Shown piece after piece: positions 14,660-21,919 of a DNA stretch of 21,964 bases. The notes beneath the pieces are model-generated. The model saw only the letters and a program-made list of their open reading frames with translations. It searched no databases and was not told where the DNA came from. Numbering within the stretch: the first letter of the stretch is position 1; each line of letters starts with the position of its first letter. The position numbers were made by a program, and so were the translations under genes. Origin of the DNA: DATAFF01 sp036257595. Its GTDB lineage: Bacteria; Pseudomonadota; Alphaproteobacteria; Rhizobiales; Aestuariivirgaceae. The stretch spans positions 1 through 21,964 of the forward strand of contig DATAFF010000068.1 in the NCBI GenBank assembly GCA_036257595.1, given 5' to 3'.

Positions 14660-16068
14660 GACGCTCTCCGTTCGATCTGGACCGCCGAAGCCGCAGGGCC
14701 TGGGAACGGCACGACGGCTGCCGACTGCCGCGCCTTGCTGAGGCCGATGAAGATGATGGCGGGGCCGGTCACGCCACGCGCCGCCGGGCCGAGCCGCATG
14801 ACCGTGGTCTCGATGACGCGCTCGCTCGCGAGCGTGCCGTTCTCGACGATGGTGACCGGGGTCGACGGGTCGATGCCGGCATCGGCGAGGCGCTCCGCGA
14901 TATGCGGCGCGGCGCCGACGCCCATATAGACGGCCATGGACGCGCCAGGCTTGGCGAGGGCCGTCCAGTCCTGCTCGGCGACGCCATCCTCCGAGGCACC
15001 GGTCAGCAGCGTGATGGCGGTGTTGCGGCCGCGATGGGTTACGGCCAAGCCGATCGATGCGGCACAGCCCAGCGCCGCGGTGATGCCGGGGACGATCTCG
15101 ACCGGGATGCCGGCCGCCTCGAGCGCCGCCTGCTCCTCGCCGCCGCGCCCGAAGACATAGGGGTCGCCGCCCTTCAGACGGACGACGTTCAGGCCCTTGC
15201 CGGCCTCCTCGATCAGGATCGAATTGATCGCGGTCTGCCGTGGCGACGGCTTGCCGGGGGTCTTGCCGACCGGGATCCGGATGGCATCGCGGCGGGCATA
15301 TTCGAGGATGCCCGGTCCGACCAGGCGGTCATAAACGATGACGTCGGCCTCCTGCAGCTTGCGCTGGGCCTTGAGGGTCAGGAGCTCGGGATCGCCAGGG
15401 CCGGCGCCGACCAGCGCGACGCGGCCGCTGCGATGCTTGGGGCTGCCGTCGAGCTCGGCGCCGAGCGCCGTCTCGAAGTCTGCCGGCGCATCGGCGAGAA
15501 AGCTGTCGCGCAGCACCCCGAAGAAGAAGCGCCGCCAGAAGTCGCGGCGCGGCGCACCCTGCTCGAAGCGGGCGGCGACCTTGGCACGCAGCGCGATGGC
15601 GCGGTTGGCGAGCGCCCCGAGGCGCGGCGGCAGCATTGCCTCGATCTCCTGGCGTATGCCCTGGCCGAGGACCGGTGCGGCCCCCTCGGTGCCGATGGCG
15701 ATGACCAGCGGATCGCGGTCGACGATGGCCGGGGTGATGGCGGTCGAGAGATCGGCGCGGTCGACGACATTGACCGGAATGCTCCGGGCCTTGGCGGCGC
15801 CCGAGACCGTCTCCTCGAGCGCGGCGCCGGCGGCGACGAACACCAGGGCGGCGCCATCGAGCATGCTGTCCTCGAAGACCGGTCCGAGCCAGGCGACGGC
15901 GCCATGGCTGACCAGGCCGTCGAGCTCGGGGTGGAGCCGGTCGGCCACCAGCGTCACGACGGCTTCCGACTTGAGCAGCAGCCGGACCTTGCGCAGCGCC
16001 TCCTCGCCGCCGCCGACCACCACGACGCGACGCTCGCGCATGTCGAGGAACATCGGGAAGTAACGCAT
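14656..16068 (-). CDS. cysG: Trifunctional siroheme synthase
   Basis: A 470-residue protein with two parts. The N-terminal precorrin-2 dehydrogenase/ferrochelatase domain (1 to about 210) has the NAD motif VVVVGGGEEALRK (15-27) and NVVD, whose Asp103 matches Asp104 of the enterobacterial enzyme. The C-terminal uroporphyrinogen-III methyltransferase (about 215-460) has VGAGPGDPELLT (220-231), YDRLV (Asp247), VGKTPGKPS (Lys269), RLKGGDPYVFGRGGEE (297-312) and YMG (Met382). All expected catalytic residues are therefore present. It converts uroporphyrinogen III to siroheme using SAM, NAD+ and Fe2+, supplying the CysI cofactor. A GGAGG ribosome site overlaps the ferredoxin stop codon region 9 bp upstream. 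Confidence 0.95.
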   Translation of the reverse strand: MRYFPMFLDMRERRVVVVGGGEEALRKVRLLLKSEAVVTLVADRLHPELDGLVSHGAVAWLGPVFEDSMLDGAALVFVAAGAALEETVSGAAKARSIPVNVVDRADLSTAITPAIVDRDPLVIAIGTEGAAPVLGQGIRQEIEAMLPPRLGALANRAIALRAKVAARFEQGAPRRDFWRRFFFGVLRDSFLADAPADFETALGAELDGSPKHRSGRVALVGAGPGDPELLTLKAQRKLQEADVIVYDRLVGPGILEYARRDAIRIPVGKTPGKPSPRQTAINSILIEEAGKGLNVVRLKGGDPYVFGRGGEEQAALEAAGIPVEIVPGITAALGCAASIGLAVTHRGRNTAITLLTGASEDGVAEQDWTALAKPGASMAVYMGVGAAPHIAERLADAGIDPSTPVTIVENGTLASERVIETTVMRLGPAARGVTGPAIIFIGLSKARQSAAVVPFPGPAASAVQIERRAS

Positions 16069-16077
16069 CGGAGCCTC

Positions 16078-16392
16078 CTAGGCGGCCGGCGCGAGCCGGA
16101 CATGGAGGCCGTTCAGGGCCTCCGAAAAGATGAGCTGGCAGGACAGGCGGGAAGTGGCTTCGAGGACCGGGACGGTGTCGAGCATCGCCTCCTCGTCGTC
16201 ATTGGCCGGGTGAAGCTGGTCGGCCCAGTCCTCGGCGATCACCACATGACAGGTGGCGCAGGCACAGGCGCCGCCGCATAAGCCCCCGGCATCGAAGCCG
16301 TGCTCGCGAATGATCTCCATCACCCGCCAGCCCTCGACGGCCTCCAGCGCATGCGTTCTGCCGTCCAGATCGGTCACGTGGATGACACCCAT
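16078..16392 (-). CDS. 2Fe-2S ferredoxin, adrenodoxin/vertebrate type
   Basis: A 104-residue ferredoxin. The cluster ligands are C39, C45 and C48 (GLCGGACACATC, C-x5-C-x2-C) and C85 (SRLSCQL). An additional Cys43 lies inside the cluster loop. The spacing and the DDEEAMLD acidic patch (about 65-72) are those of adrenodoxin-like ferredoxins rather than the plant type. It is the first gene of the cys operon and presumably supplies electrons to sulfite reductase; that partnership is inferred from position. The start at 16392 lies 21 bp from a GTTC-N8-GAAC palindrome. A matching ferredoxin reductase is not in the window. Confidence 0.93.
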   Translation of the reverse strand: MGVIHVTDLDGRTHALEAVEGWRVMEIIREHGFDAGGLCGGACACATCHVVIAEDWADQLHPANDDEEAMLDTVPVLEATSRLSCQLIFSEALNGLHVRLAPAA

Positions 16393-16413
16393 TCAAGCCT
16401 CGCCAGAGCCGTC

Positions 16414-16429
16414 GTTCTACCAATCGAAC
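16414..16429. promoter_or_regulatory. Palindromic operator candidate GTTC-N8-GAAC (ferredoxin/cys operon side)
   Basis: GTTCTACCAATCGAAC lies 21 bp upstream of the ferredoxin start in the 132-bp divergent region. Its inner eight bases are less symmetric than those of the site at 16489. The two site centres are 75 bp apart, close to seven helical turns. Confidence 0.55.
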
Positions 16430-16488
16430 TTGCATTTCAGCCGAAAAAGGGGCTAGCTGCTTAACATTGCAGCAGGCTGCTGTGCTTC

Positions 16489-16504
16489 GTTCGTTATTAC
16501 GAAC
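16489..16504. promoter_or_regulatory. Palindromic operator candidate GTTC-N8-GAAC (regulator side)
   Basis: GTTCGTTATTACGAAC is a perfect 6-4-6 inverted repeat, the best of the four sites, 20 bp before the regulator start. Position and symmetry suit autoregulation by the XRE-cupin protein. A second palindrome, CAGCAG-G-CTGCTG, lies just upstream at 16470-16482. Confidence 0.62.
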
Positions 16505-16524
16505 ATATGTATTAGGAAGAGAAC

Positions 16525-17133
16525 ATGACGATGTCAACCCGCCGCGGGCGCAAGTCTACGGACTCTGCGGAGACGGAGATCACGCCGGCGCTGGGCAAGA
16601 CCATCCAGCGGTTGCGCAAGGCCTACAACATGTCCTTGGGCGAATTGTCGGAGCAGTCGGGCGTCGCCAAGTCGATCATCAGCCAGATCGAGCGCAACGA
16701 GACCAATCCGACGATCGGCACGGTGTGGCGGCTGTCGCGGGCACTCGACACGACGATCGACGAGGTGCTGAAGGTCGACGATGCGCCGATCTTCATCGAG
16801 CACCAGACCAAATCCGGCATTCCGCTGCTCGAAAGCGAGGACGGGCTGTGCCGGCTGGCGATCACCGGGCCGTTGAACCTGGTCGACTGGATCCAGTGGT
16901 ACGACTTCCAGGCGCGGCCAGGCGGCGTGCTCGAGTCCGATCCCCATCCGCCGGGAACCATCGAGCATCTCTACCTGCTGACCGGGGAGCTCCAGATCAC
17001 CGTCGGGGAGGAGACGCGGACGGCGCGGGCCGGCGAGGCCATCCGCTATCGCGGCGACCGGCCGCACCGGCTGGTCAATACCGGCACCAGCGATGCCCAT
17101 GCCCATATGATCTTGGTGTTGAAGACACCGTAG
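16525..17133 (+). CDS. XRE-family transcriptional regulator with C-terminal cupin domain
   Basis: A 202-residue regulator. The helix-turn-helix domain (about 23-77) reads IQRLRKAYNMSLGELSEQSG, then KSIISQIERNETNPTIGTVWRL, a textbook XRE pattern. The cupin beta-barrel (about 110-200) is marked by DPHPPGTIEHLYLLTGELQI and AGEAIRYRGDRPHRLVN. Family members sense small molecules through the cupin; the E. coli homologue type, SutR (YdcN), regulates sulfur utilisation genes. Here the gene is divergent from the cys operon and the shared region holds two GTTC-N8-GAAC palindromes, so control of sulfur assimilation and of itself is a reasonable inference. The start has an AGGAAGAG ribosome site. The stop is followed directly by a heptad repeat. 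Confidence 0.92.
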   Translation: MTMSTRRGRKSTDSAETEITPALGKTIQRLRKAYNMSLGELSEQSGVAKSIISQIERNETNPTIGTVWRLSRALDTTIDEVLKVDDAPIFIEHQTKSGIPLLESEDGLCRLAITGPLNLVDWIQWYDFQARPGGVLESDPHPPGTIEHLYLLTGELQITVGEETRTARAGEAIRYRGDRPHRLVNTGTSDAHAHMILVLKTP

Positions 17134-17230
17134 GAGGCAGTAGGCAATAGGCAATAGGCAGTGAGCCAGCGCTCTTGCCTACTGCCTACTCTGCCTACTG
17201 CCTACTGCCTACTGCCTAACGCCTCCTGCC
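17134..17230. repeat. Heptad inverted-repeat element, copy 4
   Basis: Left arm GAGGCAG-TAGGCAA-TAGGCAA-TAGGCAG, core AGTGAGCCAGCGCTCTT, right arm of five or six CTGCCTA/CTGCCTAC-type units with one 2-bp insertion, ending TAACGCCTCCTGCC. It starts at the base after the regulator stop and extends about 29 bp into the convergent molybdopterin oxidoreductase gene, whose stop it supplies. Confidence 0.93.
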
Positions 17231-19319
17231 TTGCCTTCCTCACCCACACCTTCACATCGTGAAAGGCGCCGCCGCCGGCCGGGGCGGGTTGATCGGCGCC
17301 GACCAGGGTGTTGATGCCGTTGCCGTCCTCGAAGGCGTCGTTCGGCCAGATCGATTCGGCGATCAGCACGCCGCGCCTGAGGCTGTCATTGGGCTCGACA
17401 TGGAGCGTCACGACGCCGCGGTGGTTGCCGAGCCTGACCTTGTCGCCGGCAACAAGGCCGAGGGTCGCGAGATCGGCGGGGTGCATCATCACCGTCGGGC
17501 GGCCTTCGCGGCGGCGCGAGGTCGGCGTCTCGTTGAAGGTCGAGTTGAGGAAGCCGCGGGCGGGACTGGTGGCGAGGCGGAAAGGATGGTCGTCATCGGC
17601 TCGCTCGATGACGTCCCAATGGTCGGGCCAGTGCGGCATGGAGCCGATCGGGCCGAAGGGTCCGATGCCGGGGCGATAGCGGGCTTGTCGCCAGTCGGGC
17701 CGGAAACGGAAGCGGCCGTCGGGCCGCGAGAAGCCCGAGATGAAATGCGCCGTCTCGAAATCGGGCTGAACGTCGAACCAGCTGTCGCGCTCGAGCGCAT
17801 CGAGTCCGGCGCGGCCGGAATTCACGAGCGTCCAGTCGATGAGCTCGCGCGGGGTCATGGCAAAGCCTGGGTGCTCCGCGCCGACGCGCGCCGCCAATGC
17901 CGTGATCACATCGTGGTTGGAGCGGCATTCGCCGGGCGGTTCGACGAGCTTCGGGCCGAGCAGGATGTGCTGGTGGCCGCCCCCTTGATAGATGTCGTCA
18001 TGCTCGAGGAACATGGTGGCCGGGATAACGATATCGGCCATCCGGGCGGTCTCCGTCATGAACTGCTCATGGACGCAGGTGAACAGGTCATCGCGGGCAA
18101 AGCCCTGCTTGACGAGGGCTTGCTCGGGCGCGACCGATACCGGGTTGGTGTTCTGGATGAACAGCGCGGTGACCGGCGGGCCACCGGCGAGATCATAGGG
18201 GTCATTGGTCAGCACCGGGCCGATCCGCGACTGATCGAGCACCCGCACCGAGGGGTCCTTCACGTCGAGCCCCTCGATCATCGTCTTGTTCCAGCGATAG
18301 ATGCCGGAGTTCGACTGGAGCGCGCCGCCGCCCTCATGCTGCCACGCCCCGGTGACGGCCGGGATGGACATCACCGCATGGATGTTCACCGCGCCGTTGC
18401 GGGAGCGCGAGAAGCCGTAGCCGACGCGGAAGAAGGTGCGCGGGGTGGTGCCGATGAGCCGGGCCAGCGATTCGATCTCGGCGGCCGGCACGCCAGAGAT
18501 CGCCTCGGCCCATTGCGGCGTGCGGTTCTCGAGATGAGAGGCAAGCCCGCCGGGATCGTCGGTGTACTTCTCCATATAGTGCCAGTCGGCGAGGCCGTCG
18601 CGGAACAGCACATGCATGATGCCGGCGGCGAGCGCCCCGTCGGTGCCGGGCCTGACGATGACGCCGATATCGGCCTGCTTCATCGTCGTCGTCTCATAGA
18701 TGTCGATAACGGCAATCCTGGCGCCACGCTCGCGCCGCGCCCTGACGGCATGGGTCATGACGTTGATCTGGGTATGGGCGGGGTTGGTGCCCCAGATGAC
18801 GATCAGATCGGACTTCGCCATCTCGCGAGGGTCGGTGCCGGCGACCCGCCCCGTCCCGGCGGTGACGCCGGGCCAGGCAAGCGCCACGCAGATCGTGTCG
18901 TACATGCCGGAATAGCGCTTGGCATGGCGCAGGCGGTTGATGCCGTCGCGCATGACGAGGCCCATGGTCCCCGCATAGTAATAGGGCCAGACGGCCTGCG
19001 GTCCGAAGCGCCGCTCGGCGGCAAGCATCGCCGCGGCGGTCTCGTCCAGCGCATCGTCCCAGGAGATCGGCACGAAGTCGCCACCGCCCTTGGGCCCGCG
19101 CCGCTTGAGCGGCCGCGTCAGCCGGTCGGGATGATGGATGCGCTCGGCATAGCGGGCGACCTTCTCGCAGATGACGCCGGCGGTGTAGCTGTTGGCGCGG
19201 GCGCCGCGGACCCGCCCGATCGAATACTTGTCGAGCACTTCGACCTCGAGCGCGCATTGGCTCGGACAGTCATGCGGGCAGACCGATATCCGGCTGGCGA
19301 TTTTGGGAGTAATGTTCAT
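17202..19319 (-). CDS. Molybdopterin-dependent oxidoreductase, DMSO reductase superfamily
   Basis: A 705-residue protein. The N-terminal 4Fe-4S domain has ligands C14, C18, C22 (CPHDCPSQC) and C51 (GVICEK). Molybdopterin-domain features follow: LIVIWGTNPAHTQ (about 172-184), RIAVIDIYETTT, VRPGTDGALAAGIMHVLF and IQNTNPVSVAPEQ; the C-terminal dinucleotide-binding domain includes MMHPADLATLGLVAGDKVRL. There is no Tat signal, so it is probably cytoplasmic. Closest type: unassigned BisC/formate-dehydrogenase-like 'molybdopterin oxidoreductase family' of about 700 residues; the substrate is unknown. The last five residues (LGSRQ) and the TAG stop are encoded by heptad repeat sequence. No clear ribosome site precedes the start. 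Confidence 0.88.
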   Translation of the reverse strand: MNITPKIASRISVCPHDCPSQCALEVEVLDKYSIGRVRGARANSYTAGVICEKVARYAERIHHPDRLTRPLKRRGPKGGGDFVPISWDDALDETAAAMLAAERRFGPQAVWPYYYAGTMGLVMRDGINRLRHAKRYSGMYDTICVALAWPGVTAGTGRVAGTDPREMAKSDLIVIWGTNPAHTQINVMTHAVRARRERGARIAVIDIYETTTMKQADIGVIVRPGTDGALAAGIMHVLFRDGLADWHYMEKYTDDPGGLASHLENRTPQWAEAISGVPAAEIESLARLIGTTPRTFFRVGYGFSRSRNGAVNIHAVMSIPAVTGAWQHEGGGALQSNSGIYRWNKTMIEGLDVKDPSVRVLDQSRIGPVLTNDPYDLAGGPPVTALFIQNTNPVSVAPEQALVKQGFARDDLFTCVHEQFMTETARMADIVIPATMFLEHDDIYQGGGHQHILLGPKLVEPPGECRSNHDVITALAARVGAEHPGFAMTPRELIDWTLVNSGRAGLDALERDSWFDVQPDFETAHFISGFSRPDGRFRFRPDWRQARYRPGIGPFGPIGSMPHWPDHWDVIERADDDHPFRLATSPARGFLNSTFNETPTSRRREGRPTVMMHPADLATLGLVAGDKVRLGNHRGVVTLHVEPNDSLRRGVLIAESIWPNDAFEDGNGINTLVGADQPAPAGGGAFHDVKVWVRKARQEALGSRQ

Positions 19320-19368
19320 GCGGGTGAATCATAAACGGTCGGACGGTGGCCGTCACCGGGGCCTCCCC

Positions 19369-20175
19369 ATGGATGTGATCGAGTCGACCCAGAATCCCCT
19401 GGTCAAGCTCCTGCGCAGCCTCGAGCGTCGCAAGGAGCGACGCGAGAGTGGTCTCTTTGTCGCGGAGGGACTGGTCGTGCTCGGCGAGGCGCAGCTGGCC
19501 GGGTGGACGCCGGAATCCTTGCTGGTCGATGCCGAGCGGCTCGGCGAGGAGGCGGTTCAGATCGCAATCGCGCCCCACCGGGCTTCAGGAACACGGCTGG
19601 TCGTCGCCAGCAGGCGGGTGATGGCGGTGCTGAGCAGCCAGGACAATGTCTCGCCGGTGATTGCCGTGTTTCGCCATCGGCTGGCGCCGCTCCCGAACCC
19701 GGGCGAGGTGTCGGGCACCTGGATCTGCCTCGAGTCGCCGCGCGATCCGGGCAATCTCGGGACCATCATCCGGACCGCCCATGCGGCGGACGCGGAGGGG
19801 CTCATCCTGCTCGGCAATGCCTGCGATCCCTATGGGCGGGAGGCGGTGCGGGCGGCGATGGGATCGATCTTCCATCTTCCAATCGCCATGATCACCGAGG
19901 AGAGGCTCAAGCGACTCGCCGGCAGCTGGCCAGGCGACATCATCGCCGCCGATCCCCGCGCGACCGAGGATTTCCGTCAATCCTACCGCCGCCCCGCCAT
20001 GATCATGCTCGGCTCGGAGGGGCAGGGGCTTTCGTCCTCGGTCAATGCGCTGGCGACCAGGCACGTGGTGATCCCGATGCCGGGCGGAACGGAAAGCCTG
20101 AACCTGGCGGTGACCGCCGCCCTGCTGATCTACCAGCTGCTGCCAGTTAGCCCCGGCGGGGTGCCCTCCGGATAA
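19369..20175 (+). CDS. TrmH/SpoU-family RNA 2'-O-methyltransferase
   Basis: A 268-residue protein. The N-terminal substrate-binding domain (about 1-100) begins MDVIESTQNPLVKLLRSLERRK and includes the typical GLFVAEGLVVL. The SPOUT knot domain has all three motifs: PGNLGTIIRTAHAADAEGLIL (motif 1, Asn and Arg), IMLGSEGQGLS (motif 2) and VVIPMPGGTESLNLAVTAALL (motif 3). It uses SAM to methylate a ribose in rRNA or tRNA; the target nucleotide cannot be told. ATG 19369 is preferred because homology starts there; an upstream ATG at 19318 overlaps the divergent gene's start codon. Its 3' end overlaps a small ORF on the other strand by 29 bp. Confidence 0.9.
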   Translation: MDVIESTQNPLVKLLRSLERRKERRESGLFVAEGLVVLGEAQLAGWTPESLLVDAERLGEEAVQIAIAPHRASGTRLVVASRRVMAVLSSQDNVSPVIAVFRHRLAPLPNPGEVSGTWICLESPRDPGNLGTIIRTAHAADAEGLILLGNACDPYGREAVRAAMGSIFHLPIAMITEERLKRLAGSWPGDIIAADPRATEDFRQSYRRPAMIMLGSEGQGLSSSVNALATRHVVIPMPGGTESLNLAVTAALLIYQLLPVSPGGVPSG

Positions 20176-20365
20176 GGTCTGCTTCGACCCGGGCGCGGGT
20201 CTCGGGATCAAGCAAGTGGCCATGGTCGCGGAGTGCCCGCGCGATCACATCGTGCTCGCGGCGGCGATAGGTCTTCGGGAAAACCTCCCCGGCATCCGAG
20301 TGATGAAAGGCCCGGCCGATGGCCTGCCAAAGGTCTGCATGGCTGAAGCTCAGGCTGTATGTCAT
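20147..20365 (-). CDS. Small hypothetical protein
   Basis: A 72-residue ORF beginning MTYSLSFSHADLWQAIG. It is charged, rich in Arg and His, without cysteines, membrane segment or signal peptide. A ribosome-site-like GGGGA lies 7 bases before the ATG. I do not recognise the family. It overlaps the convergent methyltransferase gene by 29 bp and fills what would otherwise be a 300-bp gap, which favours a real gene. The low-complexity C-terminus (LIRRAPRRG) could be a by-product of GC-rich antisense sequence. Confidence 0.5.
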   Translation of the reverse strand: MTYSLSFSHADLWQAIGRAFHHSDAGEVFPKTYRRREHDVIARALRDHGHLLDPETRARVEADLIRRAPRRG

Positions 20366-20423
20366 GGTATGTCCCCATTCGTCATTGGTCAGTAAGATTG
20401 ACCTAATCTATGTAGCTGGTGTG

Positions 20424-20433
20424 TGGTATACCA
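20424..20433. promoter_or_regulatory. Palindrome TGGTATACCA upstream of azlC
   Basis: A perfect 10-bp palindrome 45 bp before the azlC start, in the 113-bp divergent region shared with the small ORF. It could be an operator; a TTGACC box at 20398 is too far away for a standard promoter with it. Confidence 0.3.
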
Positions 20434-20478
20434 GTGCTGCTGTTGCGCTGCAGCAAAGACTAGGAAGCATGACTCGTC

Positions 20479-21222
20479 ATGGATTTAGAGAGCGGAGAGC
20501 TGCGAACGGCCGCAGCCTATGAGTGGCAGGGGATGCGGGACGGCATGCGGGCGGCGTTCTCGGTCGCCAGTCTCGCACTGGCCTGTTCCTCTGTCGGTTA
20601 CGGTGCCTTCCTACACTCCCTCAATTTCGGGCTGCTGCCGGGGTTGTTCACGACCCTGGCCATCTGGGCGCTGCCCGGCCAGGTGGTGTTCGCCGATCAG
20701 TGGATGAAGCAGGCCGGCCTGCTGGCGACTGCCCTGGCGGTGACCCTGACGGCCGTCCGCCTCCTGCCGATGACGATGCTGGTGCTGTCGCGCGCCAGGC
20801 TTCGGGGCGCCCGGCGCTGGCCGGAGTTCCTGGTGGCGCATTTCACCGCAATCACCATGTGGGTGATCGCCACGGCCGGCATGGAAGGCCTCAAGCAGGA
20901 GCGGCGCATCCCGTGGCTCCTCGGCCTCGCCCTCGCGCTGGTGTCGGGCATGATGGTGTTCACCGCGGTCGGCTATTTCCTCGCGGAGCTGCTGCCGGAC
21001 ACGCTGGCAGCGACGCTCATCTATTTCACGCCGGCTTTTTTCCTGATCTCGTTGTTCAGCACCGCCCATTGGCGGTTCGACTATGTGGCGATCGTGCTCG
21101 GGGCGCTGATTGCGCCGGTCGCGGCGATGATCGACCCGCGCTTCGACCTCCTGATCGCCGGCCTGGTCGGCGGGACGGTCGCCTATCTCGTGGCGCGGCC
21201 GCGGCGTTCGGAGGCGCGGTGA
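20479..21222 (+). CDS. azlC: AzlC family branched-chain amino acid exporter, large subunit
   Basis: A 247-residue polytopic membrane protein. The family opening MRDGMRAAFSVASLALACSSVGYGAF (about 19-44) and IWALPGQVVFADQW (about 62-75) resemble AzlC's conserved N-terminal repeat. Six or so hydrophobic segments follow, including PWLLGLALALVSGMMVFTAVGYFL (about 144-167) and YVAIVLGALIAPVAAMI. With AzlD it forms an exporter of branched-chain amino acids or analogues in the inner membrane. Start choice is uncertain: ATG 20479 has AGGAAG 11 bases upstream, while ATG 20533 has CAGGGG closer. The stop overlaps the azlD start. Confidence 0.85.
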   Translation: MDLESGELRTAAAYEWQGMRDGMRAAFSVASLALACSSVGYGAFLHSLNFGLLPGLFTTLAIWALPGQVVFADQWMKQAGLLATALAVTLTAVRLLPMTMLVLSRARLRGARRWPEFLVAHFTAITMWVIATAGMEGLKQERRIPWLLGLALALVSGMMVFTAVGYFLAELLPDTLAATLIYFTPAFFLISLFSTAHWRFDYVAIVLGALIAPVAAMIDPRFDLLIAGLVGGTVAYLVARPRRSEAR

Positions 21223-21563
21223 GCGAGGCGGCAGGAAACGGCGGGATCTCGATCTATCTGGCGATCCTCATCGCCGGCTTCGCCGCCACCTATGTTTGGC
21301 GATTCCTCGGCGCGCTCGCGGTCACGACACTTCATCCGGAAAGCGAGGTGCTGCTGTGGGTGAGGGCGGTTGCGACCGCGCTGGTGGCGGCACTGGTGGC
21401 GCGGCTGGTCACCGCCCCGAGCGGGCTCCTGGCGGAGGCGCCGGCAGTGGCGCGCTATGGCGGGATCGTCGTCGGCCTTCTGACCTTCGCGGTCGTCCGC
21501 CGGGTCGAGCCCGCCACCGGCGCGGCTATTCTGGCTTTCTTCGTCCTCGACAATCTGGCGTGA
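21219..21563 (+). CDS. azlD: AzlD family branched-chain amino acid exporter, small subunit
   Basis: A 114-residue membrane protein beginning at GTG 21219, overlapping the azlC stop (GTGA), with GGAGGCG upstream. Hydrophobic segments lie at about 9-30, 45-62 and 78-110. IAGFAATYVWRFLGAL matches the AzlD opening pattern (IxxxxxxTYxxRxxP-like), although the usual Pro is absent here. The protein is slightly longer than the 100-110 residues typical. Its pairing with azlC is the usual arrangement and strongly supports the assignment. A heptad repeat begins at the base after the stop. Confidence 0.85.
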   Translation: MSEAAGNGGISIYLAILIAGFAATYVWRFLGALAVTTLHPESEVLLWVRAVATALVAALVARLVTAPSGLLAEAPAVARYGGIVVGLLTFAVVRRVEPATGAAILAFFVLDNLA

Positions 21564-21615
21564 GGCAGTAGGCGGTAGGCAAGTAGGCAGTAGGCAATAG
21601 GCAGTGAGCGGTGCT
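21564..21615. repeat. Heptad element, copy 5 left part
   Basis: GGCAGTAGGCGG then TAGGCAAG-TAGGCAG-TAGGCAA units, ending in the core GCAGTGAGCGGTGCT (21601-21615). The core is on the plus strand as in copy 4. It starts directly after the azlD stop. The right arm is missing here and lies about 300 bp further on. Confidence 0.88.
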
Positions 21616-21665
21616 TTCGCCTATGGTCAGGACCCTTTGCAGAACGAATTAGGGGCCGCCCTCAT

Positions 21666-21875
21666 TACTCCCTTCTCCCCGCGCCAGCGGGGAGAAGGTG
21701 CCCCGGAGGGGCGGATGAGGGGCCCTCTACCTGCGAGGCAAGCTCCAATGCCGCCAGTCTCCTTGCGCGACGGCGTAGCGTCCCCTCATCGGCAATTGTT
21801 CCGCTCCGGCAATACCCCCTCATCCGCCCCTCCGGGGCACCTTCTCCCCCCCGCTCCGCGGGGGAGAAGGGAGTA
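21666..21875. repeat. RIME-like inverted repeat
   Basis: Two arms of about 57-60 bp, 21666-21722 and 21816-21875, are near-perfect reverse complements (CTCCCTTCTCCCC...GGCGGATGAGGGG). Each arm carries its own hairpin: CCTTCTCCCCGC/GCGGGGAGAAGG at 21671-21698 and CCTTCTCCCCC/GGGGGAGAAGG at 21840-21870. The GGGGAGAAGGTGCCC...GGATGAGGGG pattern is like the RIME palindromic elements of Rhizobiales. The 93-bp middle has no recognisable gene. The whole 21564-21964 interval contains only repeats. Confidence 0.85.
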
Positions 21876-21919
21876 AGGGGGCAGTGCGCTTGCTCGCGAA
21901 ATAAAGGGGCTAGAACGTA

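Noticed and set aside
12407..14929. An 840-codon plus-strand open frame opposite cysI and DUF2849.
   Set aside because: It is antisense to proteins with intact catalytic motifs; its composition is rich in Asp, Gly, Ala and Arg, as expected from a GC-rich complement.
19314..19329. A near-match to the operator, GTTC-ATGCGGGT-GAAT, over the molybdopterin oxidoreductase start codon.
   Set aside because: One half-site base is wrong, the centre is GC-rich and it includes the start codons of both frames; likely chance.
17259..19334. A 691-codon plus-strand open frame opposite the molybdopterin oxidoreductase.
   Set aside because: Same kind of antisense shadow; the minus strand holds the 4Fe-4S and molybdopterin motifs.
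21604..21876. A 90-codon plus-strand open frame across the RIME-like repeat.
   Set aside because: It consists mostly of palindromic repeat sequence and has no credible ribosome site or family resemblance.
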